From Epiperipatus broadwayi (lineage: Eukaryota > Onychophora > Udeonychophora > Euonychophora > Peripatidae): a stretch of 64,000 bases of DNA. The stretch lies in assembly GCA_028023455.1 (NCBI GenBank), contig JAQFVV010006231.1, positions 5,286,036 to 5,350,035 of the forward strand, given 5' to 3'. Under the pieces are notes generated by a model. That model ran no database searches and was not told where the DNA came from. It saw only the letters and a program-made list of their open reading frames with translations. This document shows, in pieces, positions 22,637 through 34,260 of this stretch. Numbering within the stretch: position 1 is the stretch's first letter; each line of letters starts with the position of its first letter. A program made the position numbers and the translations under genes.

Positions 22637-25277
22637 TGTATCGAGGTACATCGTGATCGTGATCGAATGTTTTAGTATTTTTAAGAGTAAAAATATTTAA
22701 GAAATGTCGTTTTAAAAATCAAAGGAAAATAAAAGTTTAAAAGTTGAGAACAAAAGATTAGGATAGGGGGGTTTATTGTTAAAGAAAGGAAATAAATGAT
22801 TGTAAAAGGAGGGTAAGATTTTAGAAATAAAAGAAAAAAAAGGAATTGAAATAAAAAATGATTTAATATTACTTTTTTTAAATTCGTAATAAAGTAAAAA
22901 AGAGAGGGAGTTTGTTTTGTCTTATAATAAAAGGATTGAATGTGTGCATGTATAAATAGATTTTGAATAAAGGAAAGGAATTTTAAAAGACAATGGAGAG
23001 CTAATGTAATAAAACAAAAAGAAATCTAATTAAACAGCTAAGAAAAAAATAAAGAAACTAAATATTAATATTCACTTAAACCAATGACCAATGGAAAGGA
23101 TCAGAGGTCCAATCAGAGCGAAATTGAATGTATGATGGATCCGCAAGATAAGAAGCGCCAGGTATAAAAGAAGTGAACTTATTGTTAGATTAATTAATCA
23201 AAAAAAATTAGAGAGATATAAAAATAAAAAAGAATATAATTAAAGAGAATAAAAAAAAAACATTATTAATTCAATTAGAAAATAAAGTTGATCGGAAATA
23301 AATTGGATCAAATAAATTATTAACGAAAGTAGAAAGAAATTTAATCGGAAATAAACTGATTCAAGAAAATTGCAGAAGCTACTATTCAAAGAAAATGATG
23401 CATTGTTGAACCCATCGTATTGTGCAGCTGGCCTGAGCCTTCTCTGCAGCACTATCAGTAGATAGTTTGAAGGACAAACCATGTTTGGGTGAAGTCTAAG
23501 GAACAGTGGAGGGTCCATGCTGAGATCAATGAATGTTCATATAATACCAAAAATTAAGGAAAGATCTATGAGGAATTAGTGCTAACCGGTTGGAACCAAC
23601 ATTTTACAGAAGCTACATTTTGTCATATTCACATCAAACCACAAATCCTAGGTAATATTTCATTTTTCTTATTCTCCAATTCTTGATCTTTAAGCTGTGG
23701 TAGATAAGTAAATAAAAACTTTTTACTTTTAACTTCTTACAAACTATTAACTTCAGGGTATAAATTATATTGGCTCCATTGTCCAATTTTTATTCAGAGT
23801 TATTTATTGTTTGTATGTGTGAATTTTAATTAAATATGTTTTGTATTTTTTTATTTTATTTCAAATCTATTAATTAATGTTTGCCAGTCATGGTTAAAAA
23901 TGTGACGGACTTTTCATCGTTCACATCCTGGAAATTTTAGACGGAAAATAAAGATTTTTATGTGAAATGAGAGATTTTATAAAGTTCCGTAAGATGCTGT
24001 CCTCTTGTGAATTATTTTACAAGTAAAAAATCAATAAATCTGTCAGTTAAGGTTAAACAAAGAAGAGAGGTGGACTTATCTTAGATCTGATTGGCTAATA
24101 AATTTTGACAACAAAGAAAATCCCTTGTCAAAAACAAATTCGCTCCAATTTCTTTTGTTTTATTTTGAAAGCAATAAACGAATGTTTTAAATCATTCTAA
24201 AAGGTTTCTTTAAAATATTATATATTATTTTCATAAAATATGCTGAAAATCAAATTATTTTAAAAAAATAATTAAGATTTTAACAAAAATTAACCAAAAT
24301 TATTAACTTTTTCTGCAAAGTAAAACTGTCAAACAAATCATATCATCACGTAAACATTTTGATTCATTTTTTGATTTTGTTTTACATTTACTGCTCGTAA
24401 ATATTTCTACAATTATAAAGAGAAATTTATTTTTGAAAAAACTTTCGTTTATTTTCATAATCTGACAAATTATTAATGTACTTTTTATAAACGAAACTAA
24501 AGTGAATATAACAAGGAAAGTTGAATATATTTTAATGATTGAATTTGTATTTTGACACTTGACTTTGTGAAATTGACCAATTAAAACATTAGGCTTTTAC
24601 CTCAGTTGGCCAATGAAATAATCAGTAATAAAGAGGTTAAAATATTTATTTAATTGAAAAGAGTGTGTGTGGTTGTATTATGACACAAAGCGATCATTTA
24701 AGAAAAAAGAGTGAGATTTTAAATGTTATTGAAATATTGATGTTAATAGAAAAAACATACACATTTGTTATGAGATAATACGTTTAATTAATGGAAATAG
24801 AGTGGGGATTGAAATATTTAATTATTATTAAGAAGTGATTTACATTGAAACTAAAAGAGTAGGAAGTATTTTTTTAAATAAGGATTTTTGAATGATGCCA
24901 AAGTTTTATCATGCAGAAAGTAATTTTTTTTATTAAGAAATAGAAGTTTAGAGTGGGCGGAGATTTTTAAGACAGTTACAATTCGATGAGCTAGCTGGGA
25001 TTTTAGGTACTAGATTCATTGCTGGTCGAGCAAACATGTTAATTACTCCATAATTAACTTGCACCTAAAGGGATCTCCTTAAAATAAATAAAGGGTTTGT
25101 TTGGCCAGTGTTTTAATTTAGTAGCTGAGTGTTTATATTATTGGTAGCTTGCTGCCAATGATATTGCTCACTCCACCTGAGGGACCAGAAACCTTAGAGA
25201 TAGGATAGTTTGTTAATGAGGGAAGTGCAAAAATATATTTGTTTTTATTACTATAAAAAAAGAAAATGGGCAGTTCA
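22637..25277. mobile_element. 2.6-kb TG...CA insertion in the PLE-1 right arm, LTR-element-like
   Basis: The left PLE arm shows the uninterrupted site (near 21015-21030), so everything between GAAAAGTGAAAATATAT and ATATAGGAATAAAA is inserted. It begins TGTATCGAGG and ends GGGCAGTTCA with ATATA on both sides, as expected for an LTR element with a 5-bp duplication, though AT-rich flanks make this weak. A second TGTGACGG...CGTTCACA start-like sequence is at 23901-23925. It has CCAAT and TATA motifs at 23081-23170. No gag or pol coding was seen, so it would be a non-autonomous or heavily decayed element. Confidence 0.5.
23081..23170 (+). promoter_or_regulatory. Candidate Pol II promoter (two CCAAT boxes and TATA)
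   Basis: CCAATGACCAATGG at 23081, CCAATCAGAG at 23109, and GGTATAAAAG at 23161. The spacing is classical. It lies inside the 2.6-kb insertion, so it is probably a retroelement promoter. A similar CCAAT-TATA module is at 29488-29585. Confidence 0.4.
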
Positions 25278-25978
25278 ATATATAGGAATAAAAACAAATA
25301 ATATAGTGAATAAGTTTAATAAAATTATAAAGAAGATTAATAAAAAATGCAAAAGAATAAGTAATTTAAAAATAGTTAATAAAAAAGACAAAACCTATTA
25401 AATTTAATGGTTAACAAATACATAGGATATAATAAAGAAATAATTAATAGAGTACATATGATAAAATACAAACAATGTTTAGATAGTGGGTTTGATAACA
25501 AATATATGGGATAAACTAAAAATTCTATAAAAACAAGATTAAAACAACCTATGTCAGATAATAAATCTCTGATATATACACATATGAAGGAAACAGGACA
25601 CAAATTTACATAAAGTTTAATAAATATGATGTTGCATACAGACAATAAAAAATAAAATAAGCAATACTAATAAGAAAGATAAAACCAAAATTTGATAGGG
25701 ATTCTGGAATTATGATGACCTTAGTGTAAATATAGTTCTTAAAAAAGATATAGAGGAAAATAAAGAGAAAATTACTTATAAATGAACTATGGATTGGAAA
25801 AAAATTGTTACATAGGAGTATAATATGAATATATTTATAGATATTAAATATTAATGAAAAAAATTTATAATATTTACATATGAAACGGTATAATATAAAG
25901 TTATAAGATAGTTATATAATAATAAGAATAAAAGTTAAAGTGTGCAAAAATAAAATATATAGATAAGGAATATCAGTG
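25278..25978 (+). pseudogene. PLE-1 right arm, GIY-YIG-type segment and start of the 3' tail
   Basis: Plus strand: GYNKEII, KYMG, KNSIKTRLKQPMSDNKSLIY, then HMKETGHKFT, matching the left arm at 20542-20900. The (G)YxG and H-ETGH motifs are the remains of the GIY-YIG nuclease. Stops and frameshifts are present. The sequence then runs into the PLE tail (ATAAAAGTTAAAGTGTGCAA) and is cut by a LINE at about 25979. Confidence 0.65.
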
Positions 25979-27210
25979 CTTATAGATATAGTTAGTTTAA
26001 ATAAGGATCATAGAAAGTTGAGCAATTATAGACTGATAGCAGTAATATCAGTGTTATATAAAGTTTTCGCATATATGGTGGCTGGAAGGGTTGCAAGATA
26101 GATGGAAGAAAATAATATAGTCGGAGAAATGCAAGAAGGTTTTTGATTGGATAGGCATATAGAAGATAGTTTTTTGTAGTTACACAGCTTATAGATATGA
26201 GTGGAAATACAGGTAGATAGTTATATATGATTTTTATAGATATAGAAAAGGCATATGATAGGGTAAATAGAAATAGATTATGGGTAAGTTTAGTAAATTT
26301 GGGAATGGTTGGAACTTTAGTGGAGGTTATTAAGATATTATATGAGAATAATTACTATACATATTAATTAGGCAATATAGAATCAGTTAAATGGGGTGGA
26401 ATTAAGACATGGATACCTTATGTCACCTATTTTGTTTTTGTTGTATTTGAGAGAAATGGAGAGAGCAATAGAAAGACTAGGAAGAGGAGTAGAAATGCCA
26501 TTAATAGGTGGTAAGGGAGTATATATATTTCGGTTTTTTTATTTGCAAATAATGTCTTCTTGTGCACAGAAAGAAGGGAAGATATGGCAGTTATGCTCAG
26601 GATATGCACAAGAGTGAGTAAAGAGATGGGGATTAAATTTAGTGAGGAAAAAGTAAAGATGACTAATACTGGGAAAAGAAAAGACAAAAATGTTTATTGG
26701 GGGATATAAAATTAAGTGTGGCAAATAGGTATAATTATTTGGGAATCATCTTAAATAATCAGAGAAATTGCTTGGATAAATAGGAGAAAGAATTGATAAA
26801 TGAAGCCAAAAAAAAGCTAAGGGATTGATAAAGAAATTAAGTGTTTTCATGTAATAAATATGATGTGGTTAGAATTGTATGGGAGTGATTATTGCAGGGA
26901 TCACATATGGTAAAGATGTGTTATGTGTTAGTAAAGGAGTATTAGATTACGTAGAAAAAGTACAAAGAGAAGTAGGAAGACATGCATAGATGCAGATGTG
27001 TGGGTGGCAAAGGAGGCAATTCAAGGAGAAATACAATGGTCAAGTTTTTATATGAGAGATACAAAAAGCAAAATGAAAATGTTTAGTAGATTGCAGTTTA
27101 TGGGTAATAAATAGTATTTAATTGGGTTATGAGTAAAGGGCAGGCAACAAAATGAGTGAGAAAGGTAGTACGGAATGCAGAAGATTTGTCTAAAAATTTG
27201 TCAGTATTAT
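25979..27210 (+). pseudogene. Non-LTR retrotransposon (LINE) reverse transcriptase, 5' half of a split copy
   Basis: Plus strand with frameshifts: SNYRLIAVISVLYKVF, VAGRVAR, MQEGF, then FIDIEKAYDRVNRNRLW, then the HGYLMSPILFLLYLREMERAIE region, NRYNYLGIILNNQRN, and ITYGKDVL. These are RT motifs in correct order (NYRPI-, QxGFR, D-KAYD, G..QG.P.SP-, YLG). The YADD position reads FANN. It resembles CR1/Jockey-group and tick-type LINEs; the clade is uncertain. It sits inside the PLE-1 right arm and continues at about 32985 after a 5.8-kb interruption. Confidence 0.65.
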
Positions 27211-27480
27211 AACGGACGGAACAATCTCATCATACACCCCCCTAATACCTATCATACCAGTCACGTTAGTCGCTAATTCGATCTTTAGCGGTGTGTAGTC
27301 CCACTACACATCGTGCATCCACATTGGTCATCAGATATAACGGACAGAACGATGACTACTAGCCCCAAAAGTTGATTACGCCAGATATAATGGACGGAAT
27401 GATTACAACTAATCCCAAACATTGCTAACACCAGATGTAATGGATGGTCAACTAACTTGCAGACTGTACTACTATGCAGA
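27202..27480. repeat. 50-bp tandem repeat, about 3 copies plus one displaced copy
   Basis: Copies starting at 27331, 27381 and 27431 are exactly 50 bp apart; each opens (C/T)CAGAT(A/G)TAA(C/T)GGA(C/T)GG and continues into a CCCAAA segment. A further copy opens at about 27202, out of phase. It is much richer in G+C than the neighbourhood and lies at the point where the LINE is interrupted. Confidence 0.65.
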
Positions 27481-28915
27481 TGTAGCAATATGGTGTGGGG
27501 ATAAGTTAATATGCTCTAATTTATTACCCGTAATGAAACAATCTGCAAAGACCTACCAGGCTTAGAAGGGAAAAAAGTTGCATCCAACTATGCTCAGACT
27601 GTGGGTCATCTGATAGAATGCTAATGAGAACCTGATGAAATGCTTAACCAATGATTGCATACCTTTTAATTGACTAACTCTATCCCTATTTAACAATATT
27701 AAATGCAATTTATGTTAGTTCATCCACTTTCCCCCCTTTTAATTCCTTTATGCCCTAATATTCAAACCCAGAGGGAATATTGCTTTTAACTCCTTTAGCA
27801 GGTATGAACAAATATACACAGCAACTCCTGCACCTATATATAGGTTATAACTAGCATTTATTATATTTGATTTATTTTCAAGCTTTTATATAAGAAAAAT
27901 AGATGTGTGTGCATGTATAATTATTTATAAACTGTGGAATGTAGGACAACTCAATAAACCAGAGACCGGAATAATATAAACTCTCAAACATTTATTAACA
28001 AAACTAAATATCAAGTATAACAACAATAGTAATGATAAAAAAATATAAAAAATAATAATCATATGTACATGCGTCACATGTGAACCTCTACCATTTTACT
28101 AATTAATGATTATTATAATCCAACCCTTATACCCATGGTAGAAATCCACCTATGTCACTCATTCTCTACAAATTATAATTATATAGAAAAATAAACTTTA
28201 GTTATTTAATGTAATTGAGATGCTGGCTAGCTAAATTATATATTTACAAATGTTAATCTATTTAACAAGTTTCCCAATTTTTATATATGATAGAGACAGA
28301 TGCCAGTTGATTAGTCAAACATACTGGAAAATATATGTACACATAATCACAAAATAAAACATATAATATGTATTCTGTATAAGTGTTGTAATTTAACCTA
28401 TGAAAATAAATTTAGATAATCTTACCTCAATATTTATGTGGATAACCTGATGTGAAGCAGGTGGGTTTACCTAAATTTTATTTATAATGAAAATATAAAA
28501 AATATCAAAATGAATAATCCCCCCTTTTCTTCTTTGCTAATTCTGAAAAATGAGGCTTCAGCATCAGAGTATGAAAATACAACTGCTAGATATTATGATT
28601 TAAAAAATAAATAAATAAATAAACAAAAATTTACAATATTGATTCTTTGATTTAAAAAAAATTGTAATTGGAACAAAGTTTATAAAAATCATCCTAATAA
28701 AAGTAGTAGTAGTTGATCGATAGGCAAGTTGTTCTTCAAAGCAGTTTCACTTAGTAAATCATTTTCCTTAGCAAGGATAGATAGGTACAATGGTGTCTCC
28801 TGTAGTTGTGTTTAATAGTAAACACCTTGATCCTCATTTGCTTCACCATAAAGTATTCCAATCCTTGTTTACTTTGGACTGCAGGCATCTTCTTATGTGT
28901 TTACAATAAAGTAGA

Positions 28916-28918
<3 letters not shown>

Positions 28919-28963
<45 letters not shown>
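28919..28963. repeat. (AT)n microsatellite
   Basis: About 22 uninterrupted AT dinucleotides. Confidence 0.95.
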
Positions 28964-28964
<1 letters not shown>

Positions 28965-29102
28965 TTTAATGCAGCTGGTAGGAAATACCATGATGCACAA
29001 TAGCATGTTTTGCTCTAGCCCATCTTCATATTAAAGTATAATTTAATAATTATTTGTAATCATAAATTTATATCAGATAATATAGAAGCGCTATATATAT
29101 AT

Positions 29103-29130
29103 TGTAACGATATATAAATATGTCGTTACA
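29103..29130. repeat. Short inverted repeat TGTAACGA / TCGTTACA, possible LTR start
   Basis: Perfect 8-base arms 12 bases apart. Gypsy-type LTRs often begin TGTAACG-like, and a CCAAT/TATA promoter follows 385-470 bases downstream, so this may be the 5' edge of a solo LTR. No matching end with a 5-bp duplication was found. Confidence 0.3.
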
Positions 29131-29487
29131 TTAATTTAAAATAAAAACTTAAAAGTTCGCAAATAAAAGTAAAAAACTAAACGCTAAAATTAAAATGTTT
29201 GTTAAACGTATATATTCGCACAGATGCTAAACTTTAAAAATATTTTTTTTAATAAATAAAAAAAAGGTATTTGAATGTATTTTTTTTATAAAAAAAGATT
29301 TAAATATAAAAATAGTTTAAAAAAGAAAGAACGTAAGTAAAAATAAAAACAGGTATTAATTAATTCTTGTAATCTTTAAATGGAAATGATTGTTTATAAA
29401 TTGTTTGAAAAGCAAGCTAGCCGTGGGCTCTTGTATAATTAAAATGATCTGATGAAAGATAGATAAGAAAAAAAGAGAAATTAGCTT

Positions 29488-29585
29488 GACCAATGGAAGC
29501 ACTAAGCCTTGGCTCGGACCCTAACGAAAGTGATGGATTAGTGACGTTTTGTTCAGTCAATCCGTGTGGATAAATATAAAAAGGG
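29488..29585 (+). promoter_or_regulatory. Candidate Pol II promoter (CCAAT plus TATA)
   Basis: GACCAATGG at 29488, GTCAATCC near 29556, then AAATATAAAAAGGG at 29572. The sequence downstream contains CGGACAGTTCC. It resembles the module at 23081-23170 in arrangement and is probably of retroelement origin. Confidence 0.35.
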
Positions 29586-32025
29586 AAATACAGTTTTTTC
29601 GGACAGTTCCAGCGTTGTGTGTTTGAGAGGTGGTAGGATGCACACACCACACTCTCTATTTAAAAAGGAAAAATGAAAAGACTGTGATACCTTGAACCAG
29701 CTATTGCCATCTCCAGAACATTATCTTCCAATGGAGGCGTCGCGGGAATTAAAAGCAGAAACCTGGACTCTTCTACTGTGAGCTATGAACTTTACAAATT
29801 AACAACAACCAAAAAAAGTAATTAAGAACTTTCGTCATTGATTTTTTTTAAAAAAAGATTCAGCTAATTTAAATTTTAAAATGAACTCTTATTTGATTTT
29901 CAAATTAATAATTGATTGTTTAAATGTATATAGTTAAGTTTTGCTAAAATCATTTCCATTTTATTATTTTTATTTGTAGTAATATTTATTGTAGAAATTA
30001 TTAAATGCATTACATTTAAGTTGGGTATAGACATTGCATAGATTCATTAGCGGTTGGTTATGTTGTGGTTTTCACATTCGATTAGAATATATGGGTCAAC
30101 GATATCACTGCAAGCATCTTATGATGAATGCTAATGGGATTTGTATATTCCCAATGCAAGTGACATTTATCGATGACTTTGTATTTTGATCGGTTGTGTT
30201 TAATTTGGAATGTTTTTGACCATGGAATCTGTGCAGCTGATCTGTACTCAACATTTTAAAGCAAATTTATAAAAATAATCTGTGCGAACGTATTTAAATG
30301 TTAAATTTAAGTCGGGCGTGAATGGCTATATAGTTTTGTAAAGTTATATTAAGGGAGGGTAATCTTAGGTTATTCGTTTCGTGGTTGAATTGGCTCAATG
30401 GATTGGATATATTTGTGTAAGTAGTAGATGTAGTATAAGTTTCGCTACGTGCAGAATTGCTGAATGCACCGCACCAACCCTATGCCTATGGATGGGATTG
30501 TAAGTCGGCAAAAAGGATCGCGGTCCCTTCCTATGGAGTTTTTATTTTATTGTTCTTCTTGCTATACAGACGTCATATTCCTGTATCGGACAAGAGTCAA
30601 TGTTTTCTCTAACTACACTGTTCAGATGTCCATTCCTGACAGTATAGTATATTTGTGCTGTTGTATTTTCATGCTACATTTAATACATAAATGTATCAGA
30701 TGGATTGATGCCGGTTTGACTGCGAATTTTAGCCTAAGGTTAAATAGGGATAGAATGTTTTATTTCAAATGCAAATCTATGTAGTCTATTCATACTTGAC
30801 CATCTAAATAAAATATTAAACTCATTGAAATTTATGTAAATGTACAATTAAAGAGTAATATAAAAATCTAAAAATGTTAAACCTATTCCTCGAATTTAGA
30901 ATGATTTTATATGTGCGTAAATAAATATTTTTGTGTGTTAATTTCTGGCAGTGACTTTTATTTATTGATATTTAAGATATAAATTAAGATATAGATTTTT
31001 ATCTCTGCGTCTCCGCTGAGCTAGTGACTTGGGCTAACGATCGGAATATTTAAATAAAGTGGAATCTTAACAGCGCGTATCTGCCTACTTTATAAATTTT
31101 TCTAGGCTCAAATGCCTAGATGGCGCCCTGCTAGTTGCAGATATTGTTTTTGCGGTTAGATTCGATCTTCACTTTGCATTTCGATCGTTATAATATATTA
31201 AGAAAATTATTTCATTTTACTTTCTTTTTCAATTTTCAGCAGATTAATTTTCATTATTCTTTTTGAAAAAATTTAAAATAGTAAAAAAAAATTACTCCAA
31301 CAACTTTTAAAACACAATTTAATTATTTAAGAATTTATCACTTATTCTTACTTCTTATTTTACTTCCTTTCCTCTGAAGTTGGTAAACTTTTAATTACAG
31401 CATTTGACTTTTAAAAATGTTTATAATTTAAATAAAAGAAAAAGTAAAACTCCATTTTAGCGTTCGAAATTTTACTTTAAATGATTGTCTATTGTTGTAG
31501 CTGCTATCTCTTTTGACAAGAAGAACAATTTTGTAAAAAGTTTCTATTTTTATATAAAACGCTGAGAACGCTGATATTTTAAACTGCCTATTGTTTAAAT
31601 TCACTTAGATTTTTATATGTATTGTTTAAATACATTTCGTTTATTACAAAAAAAAATAATAATAATAAAATCAGTTTTATTTTCACACATATGTGCACCC
31701 CAACTTAACTTCAGGTCATCCCAAATTCATTTAACTAAAAATTAATATTCAATTTTAAATTAAAAAAATAGATATATACATTACAGTTTATTTAATCAAA
31801 TAGTTTTATATATATACAATATTACTTTGTAAAATACTGATCGTATTTTATTTATTATAACTTAGTAATAATAACAAGTCAGCTGTCACATGACTTATAT
31901 ATAGCTTGCACTTACAAATATGTAATATTAAGAGCGTGCTAATAGCTCTAAACAAGCTTTTTTTTAATTTATTTATGATAAATGCTACTACAAGAGAAGG
32001 CATTCAAATCATTTTTATCTTGGAT

Positions 32026-32083
32026 TGTCCCCATCCCCAGACCGGTTTCGACCTATGGGTCTCTTCAGTGAGGAGTTGGGACA
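32026..32083 (-). ncRNA. Type I hammerhead ribozyme, family B (left arm)
   Basis: The 58-nt motif on the minus strand is: TGTCCC / GGGACA outer stem (6 perfect pairs), internal loop AACTC against GATG, CTCA / TGGG inner stem, CTGAAGA, stem II GACC-CATA-GGTC (perfect, with the expected G-C next to the core), GAAAC, CG, GTC. All essential core bases are present and GUC is the cleavage triplet. Stem III is only two pairs with a 2-nt loop, but ACCGGT is self-complementary, so two molecules can form a dimeric hammerhead. Self-cleavage of tandem RNA to unit length would be the role. Confidence 0.85.
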
Positions 32084-32694
32084 TTAGATTTAAAAAAACC
32101 AACTCAAGCAAAGCATTTATCTAAAAGTTAATTGTTAGAAGAAGATCTGAAACTTTTAGACATCTACATGTCTTTAAAGTCAGCTCTCCAACTGAAAAAA
32201 TCATATGGGCCTGAACTTAATTCAGATACTCCATATATTAGTAGGCTTAGCCCTTTAATTTAGCTAAAGCCACAACAGCAAAATAATAATAGTAATAATA
32301 ACAAGTCAGATGTCACATGACTTATATATAGCTTGCACTTACAAATATGTAATATTAAGAGCGTGCTAATAGCTCTAAAAAAAAAAAAAAAAAGCTTGTT
32401 TAGAGCTATTAGCACGCTCTTAATATTACATATTTGTAAGTGCAAGCTATATATAAGTCATGTGACATCTGACTTGTTATTATTACTATTATTATTTTGC
32501 TGTTGTGGCTTTAGCTAAATTAAAGGGCTAAGCCTACTAATATATGGAGTATCTGAATTAAGTTCAGGCCCATATGATTTTTTCAGTTGGAGAGCTGACT
32601 TTAAAGACATGTAGATGTCTAAAAGTTTCAGATCTTCTTCTAACAATTAACTTTTAGATAAATGCTTTGCTTGATTTGGTTTTTTTAAATCTAA

Positions 32695-32752
32695 TGTCCC
32701 AACTCCTCACTGAAGAGACCCATAGGTCGAAACCAGTCTGGGGATGGGGACA
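32695..32752 (+). ncRNA. Type I hammerhead ribozyme, family B (right arm)
   Basis: It is the mirror of the left-arm copy with one visible change: the stem III loop is CA rather than CG, so ACCGGT becomes ACCAGT and the dimer palindrome is imperfect. Core, stem I and stem II are all intact. Confidence 0.85.
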
Positions 32753-32984
32753 ATCCAAGATAAAAATGATTTGAATGCCTTCTCTTGTAGTAGCATTTGT
32801 CATAAATAAAAAAAAAAAAGCTTGTTTAGAGCTATTAGCACGCTCTTAATATTATTATAACTTAGTAATTTATTGGGTATTATATGTATATATGTAATAA
32901 TAATAAATAATCTACCCATTTAATATAAATTCCAAATAGATTGTGTTCAATAAATAAGCTTGATCCTTTTAGGAATGTGTGCAT

Positions 32985-33660
32985 TGTAAGCTACCCTTTA
33001 CAGTATATTTATACAAAAGATGGGATGATTGTGTTAAGAGAATTGTTGAGTGTTATAATGGTAAGGAATGGGATAGAAGAATAGATGCATTAATGAATAA
33101 TAGGGAGATGGAGAGATTGGAGAATTAGTATGGAGAGTAAAAAGTGTTTAAATATATGTAGAATTAAACGAATATTGGGTGCGAGTTAACTTATGATAAT
33201 ATGAAGGAAATTGGTTTACTATTTAAAGCTTGAACAGAATCTTTAGGGAACAGGGGATATACACATAAATGGAAAAATTTGGATGATTTAGTCTGCAAGT
33301 TGTGTAAAGAAAGCATAGAAAATATTAGGCATAGGTTAATCGAATGTAAATGCCAGAAAGCAGAAAGAATACAAATAATGAAGTTAAGAAAGAATAAATA
33401 TAAATAAAATGATTATACGGAAGGTGGGTTATTGTTTTTTATGCTGGGCTGGTAAAAGATAAGAGGGATTTATATATAAAGGCTATGGAATTGACAAAAA
33501 TTATGCTGTGGAAATGGGATGGAGCAGGATAGAGAAGAATATGAGAAAACTTAAGGCAGGGAATGGAAAGGGAAGGTAAAGTGGCTAACAGGTTTCTCTG
33601 GGCATACTAGCTGAGAGATTTCTGACACTGTATCAGGAGAAGTCACAGTGCATGATGTCA
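32985..33660 (+). pseudogene. LINE 3' half with terminal zinc-knuckle-like motif
   Basis: Plus strand: WDDCVKRIVECYNGKEWDRRID, ELTYDNMKEIGLLFKA, SLGNRGYTHKWKNLDDLVC, then C-x2-C...H-x4-C as CKLCKESIENIRHRLIEC. A CCHC-type motif at the end of ORF2 is typical of CR1/Jockey/tick-type LINEs. It continues the RT at 25979-27210 with the same orientation and decay. A few stops are present. The 3' end gives way to PLE-1 tail at about 33660. Confidence 0.65.
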
Positions 33661-34260
33661 CATCAAAAAAAGTTTTTTTTTACTTTAAAAAAATTAAAGT
33701 AAAAGTGGCTAAGTTAAAAGATTACAATATTTATAGTTTTTAGATATTAAATAAGATAGATATAAAATATTAGTAACAGAAGAATGAATAAGAAAATAAT
33801 AGAATTTATAGGATTTAAAAATTAAAAAAATTATTAATAAATGAATTAAGATTGAATTGAGAATTGTATGAAAGTACAATTATTAAGTATTTTATTAAGG
33901 TGGAGCTAATAAAACTAAAGTTTAAGTTTATAAAGAATAGAAGTAATTAGGAGATTATTAAAAATAATTAAAATGAATAATAAATTAAAATTAATAGTTC
34001 ATGAATATGTATTTATACAGTCAGGAATACACATGTATAATTTATATTTGTTTTATATTTATATTGTATATTTTATTTTATATTAACTGGATTATTTTAT
34101 TTGGGTTTGATTATATTTATTTCAGTTTTGTTATAGTATATATTGTTTTTTAATTTTATTTATTTTATAATTTTTTAAATTATTTTATTGCTTACATTTT
34201 TTATAGTTTTATTTATATAGTTTATTTTGTTCATTATATCATAGCTCTGAAGACAATCTG
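33661..34260 (+). mobile_element. PLE-1 right arm, 3' tail
   Basis: It is the reverse complement of 19130-20200 over most of its length (for example AAGATTACAATATTTATAG, GGTGGAGCTAATAAAACTAA, TATTAACTGGATTATTTTAT). It ends in TCATTATATCATAGCTCTGAAGA, the start of the PLE hammerhead-like motif, where the arm is truncated. It lacks the foldback element present in the left arm. Confidence 0.75.

Larger units (their letters stand above)
27481..31850. other. Unassigned inserted sequence splitting the LINE
   Basis: Between the two LINE halves lie about 5.8 kb, of which this is the main part. I see an (AT)n run at 28919-28963, a TGTAACGA...TCGTTACA inverted repeat at 29103-29130, a CCAAT-TATA module at 29488-29585, and moderate-GC sequence at 30030-31160. 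The longest frame (30464-30784, plus) has no recognisable domain. An old DNA or LTR element is possible; nothing identifies it. Confidence 0.35.
31852..32869. mobile_element. Family B hammerhead repeat, palindromic insertion with 18-bp target-site duplication
   Basis: The direct repeat TTATTATAACTTAGTAAT occurs at 31852-31869 and 32852-32869 and encloses 982 bp. The left arm (31870-32385) is minus-oriented and the right arm (32386-32851) plus-oriented; they are near-perfect reverse complements around a poly-A centre at 32379-32393. Each arm is longer than one 427-bp unit: GTCAG(C/A)TGTCACATGAC recurs 427 bp apart in the left arm, and GCTTGTTTAGAGCTATTAGC recurs at both ends of the right arm. 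Each arm holds one intact hammerhead motif. No protein is coded; short frames here are chance. This is the clearest retrozyme-like insertion in the window. Confidence 0.85.

Noticed and set aside
23895-24980. Complete solo LTR from TGTGACGG to AGTTACA
   Set aside because: Ends look plausible but the flanking 5-mers do not match and CCAAT spacing differs from the other modules; left only as a possibility inside the 2.6-kb insertion.
30464-30784. 106-codon open frame, plus strand
   Set aside because: No domain, no repeat-family support, Cys/Phe-rich scattered composition; it lies in the unassigned insertion. Could not be supported as a gene.
31906-32518. Repeated MHLQICNIKSV-type frames on both strands
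   Set aside because: They are generated by the palindromic family B repeat; the reading crosses the ribozyme and poly-A centre, so they are not proteins.
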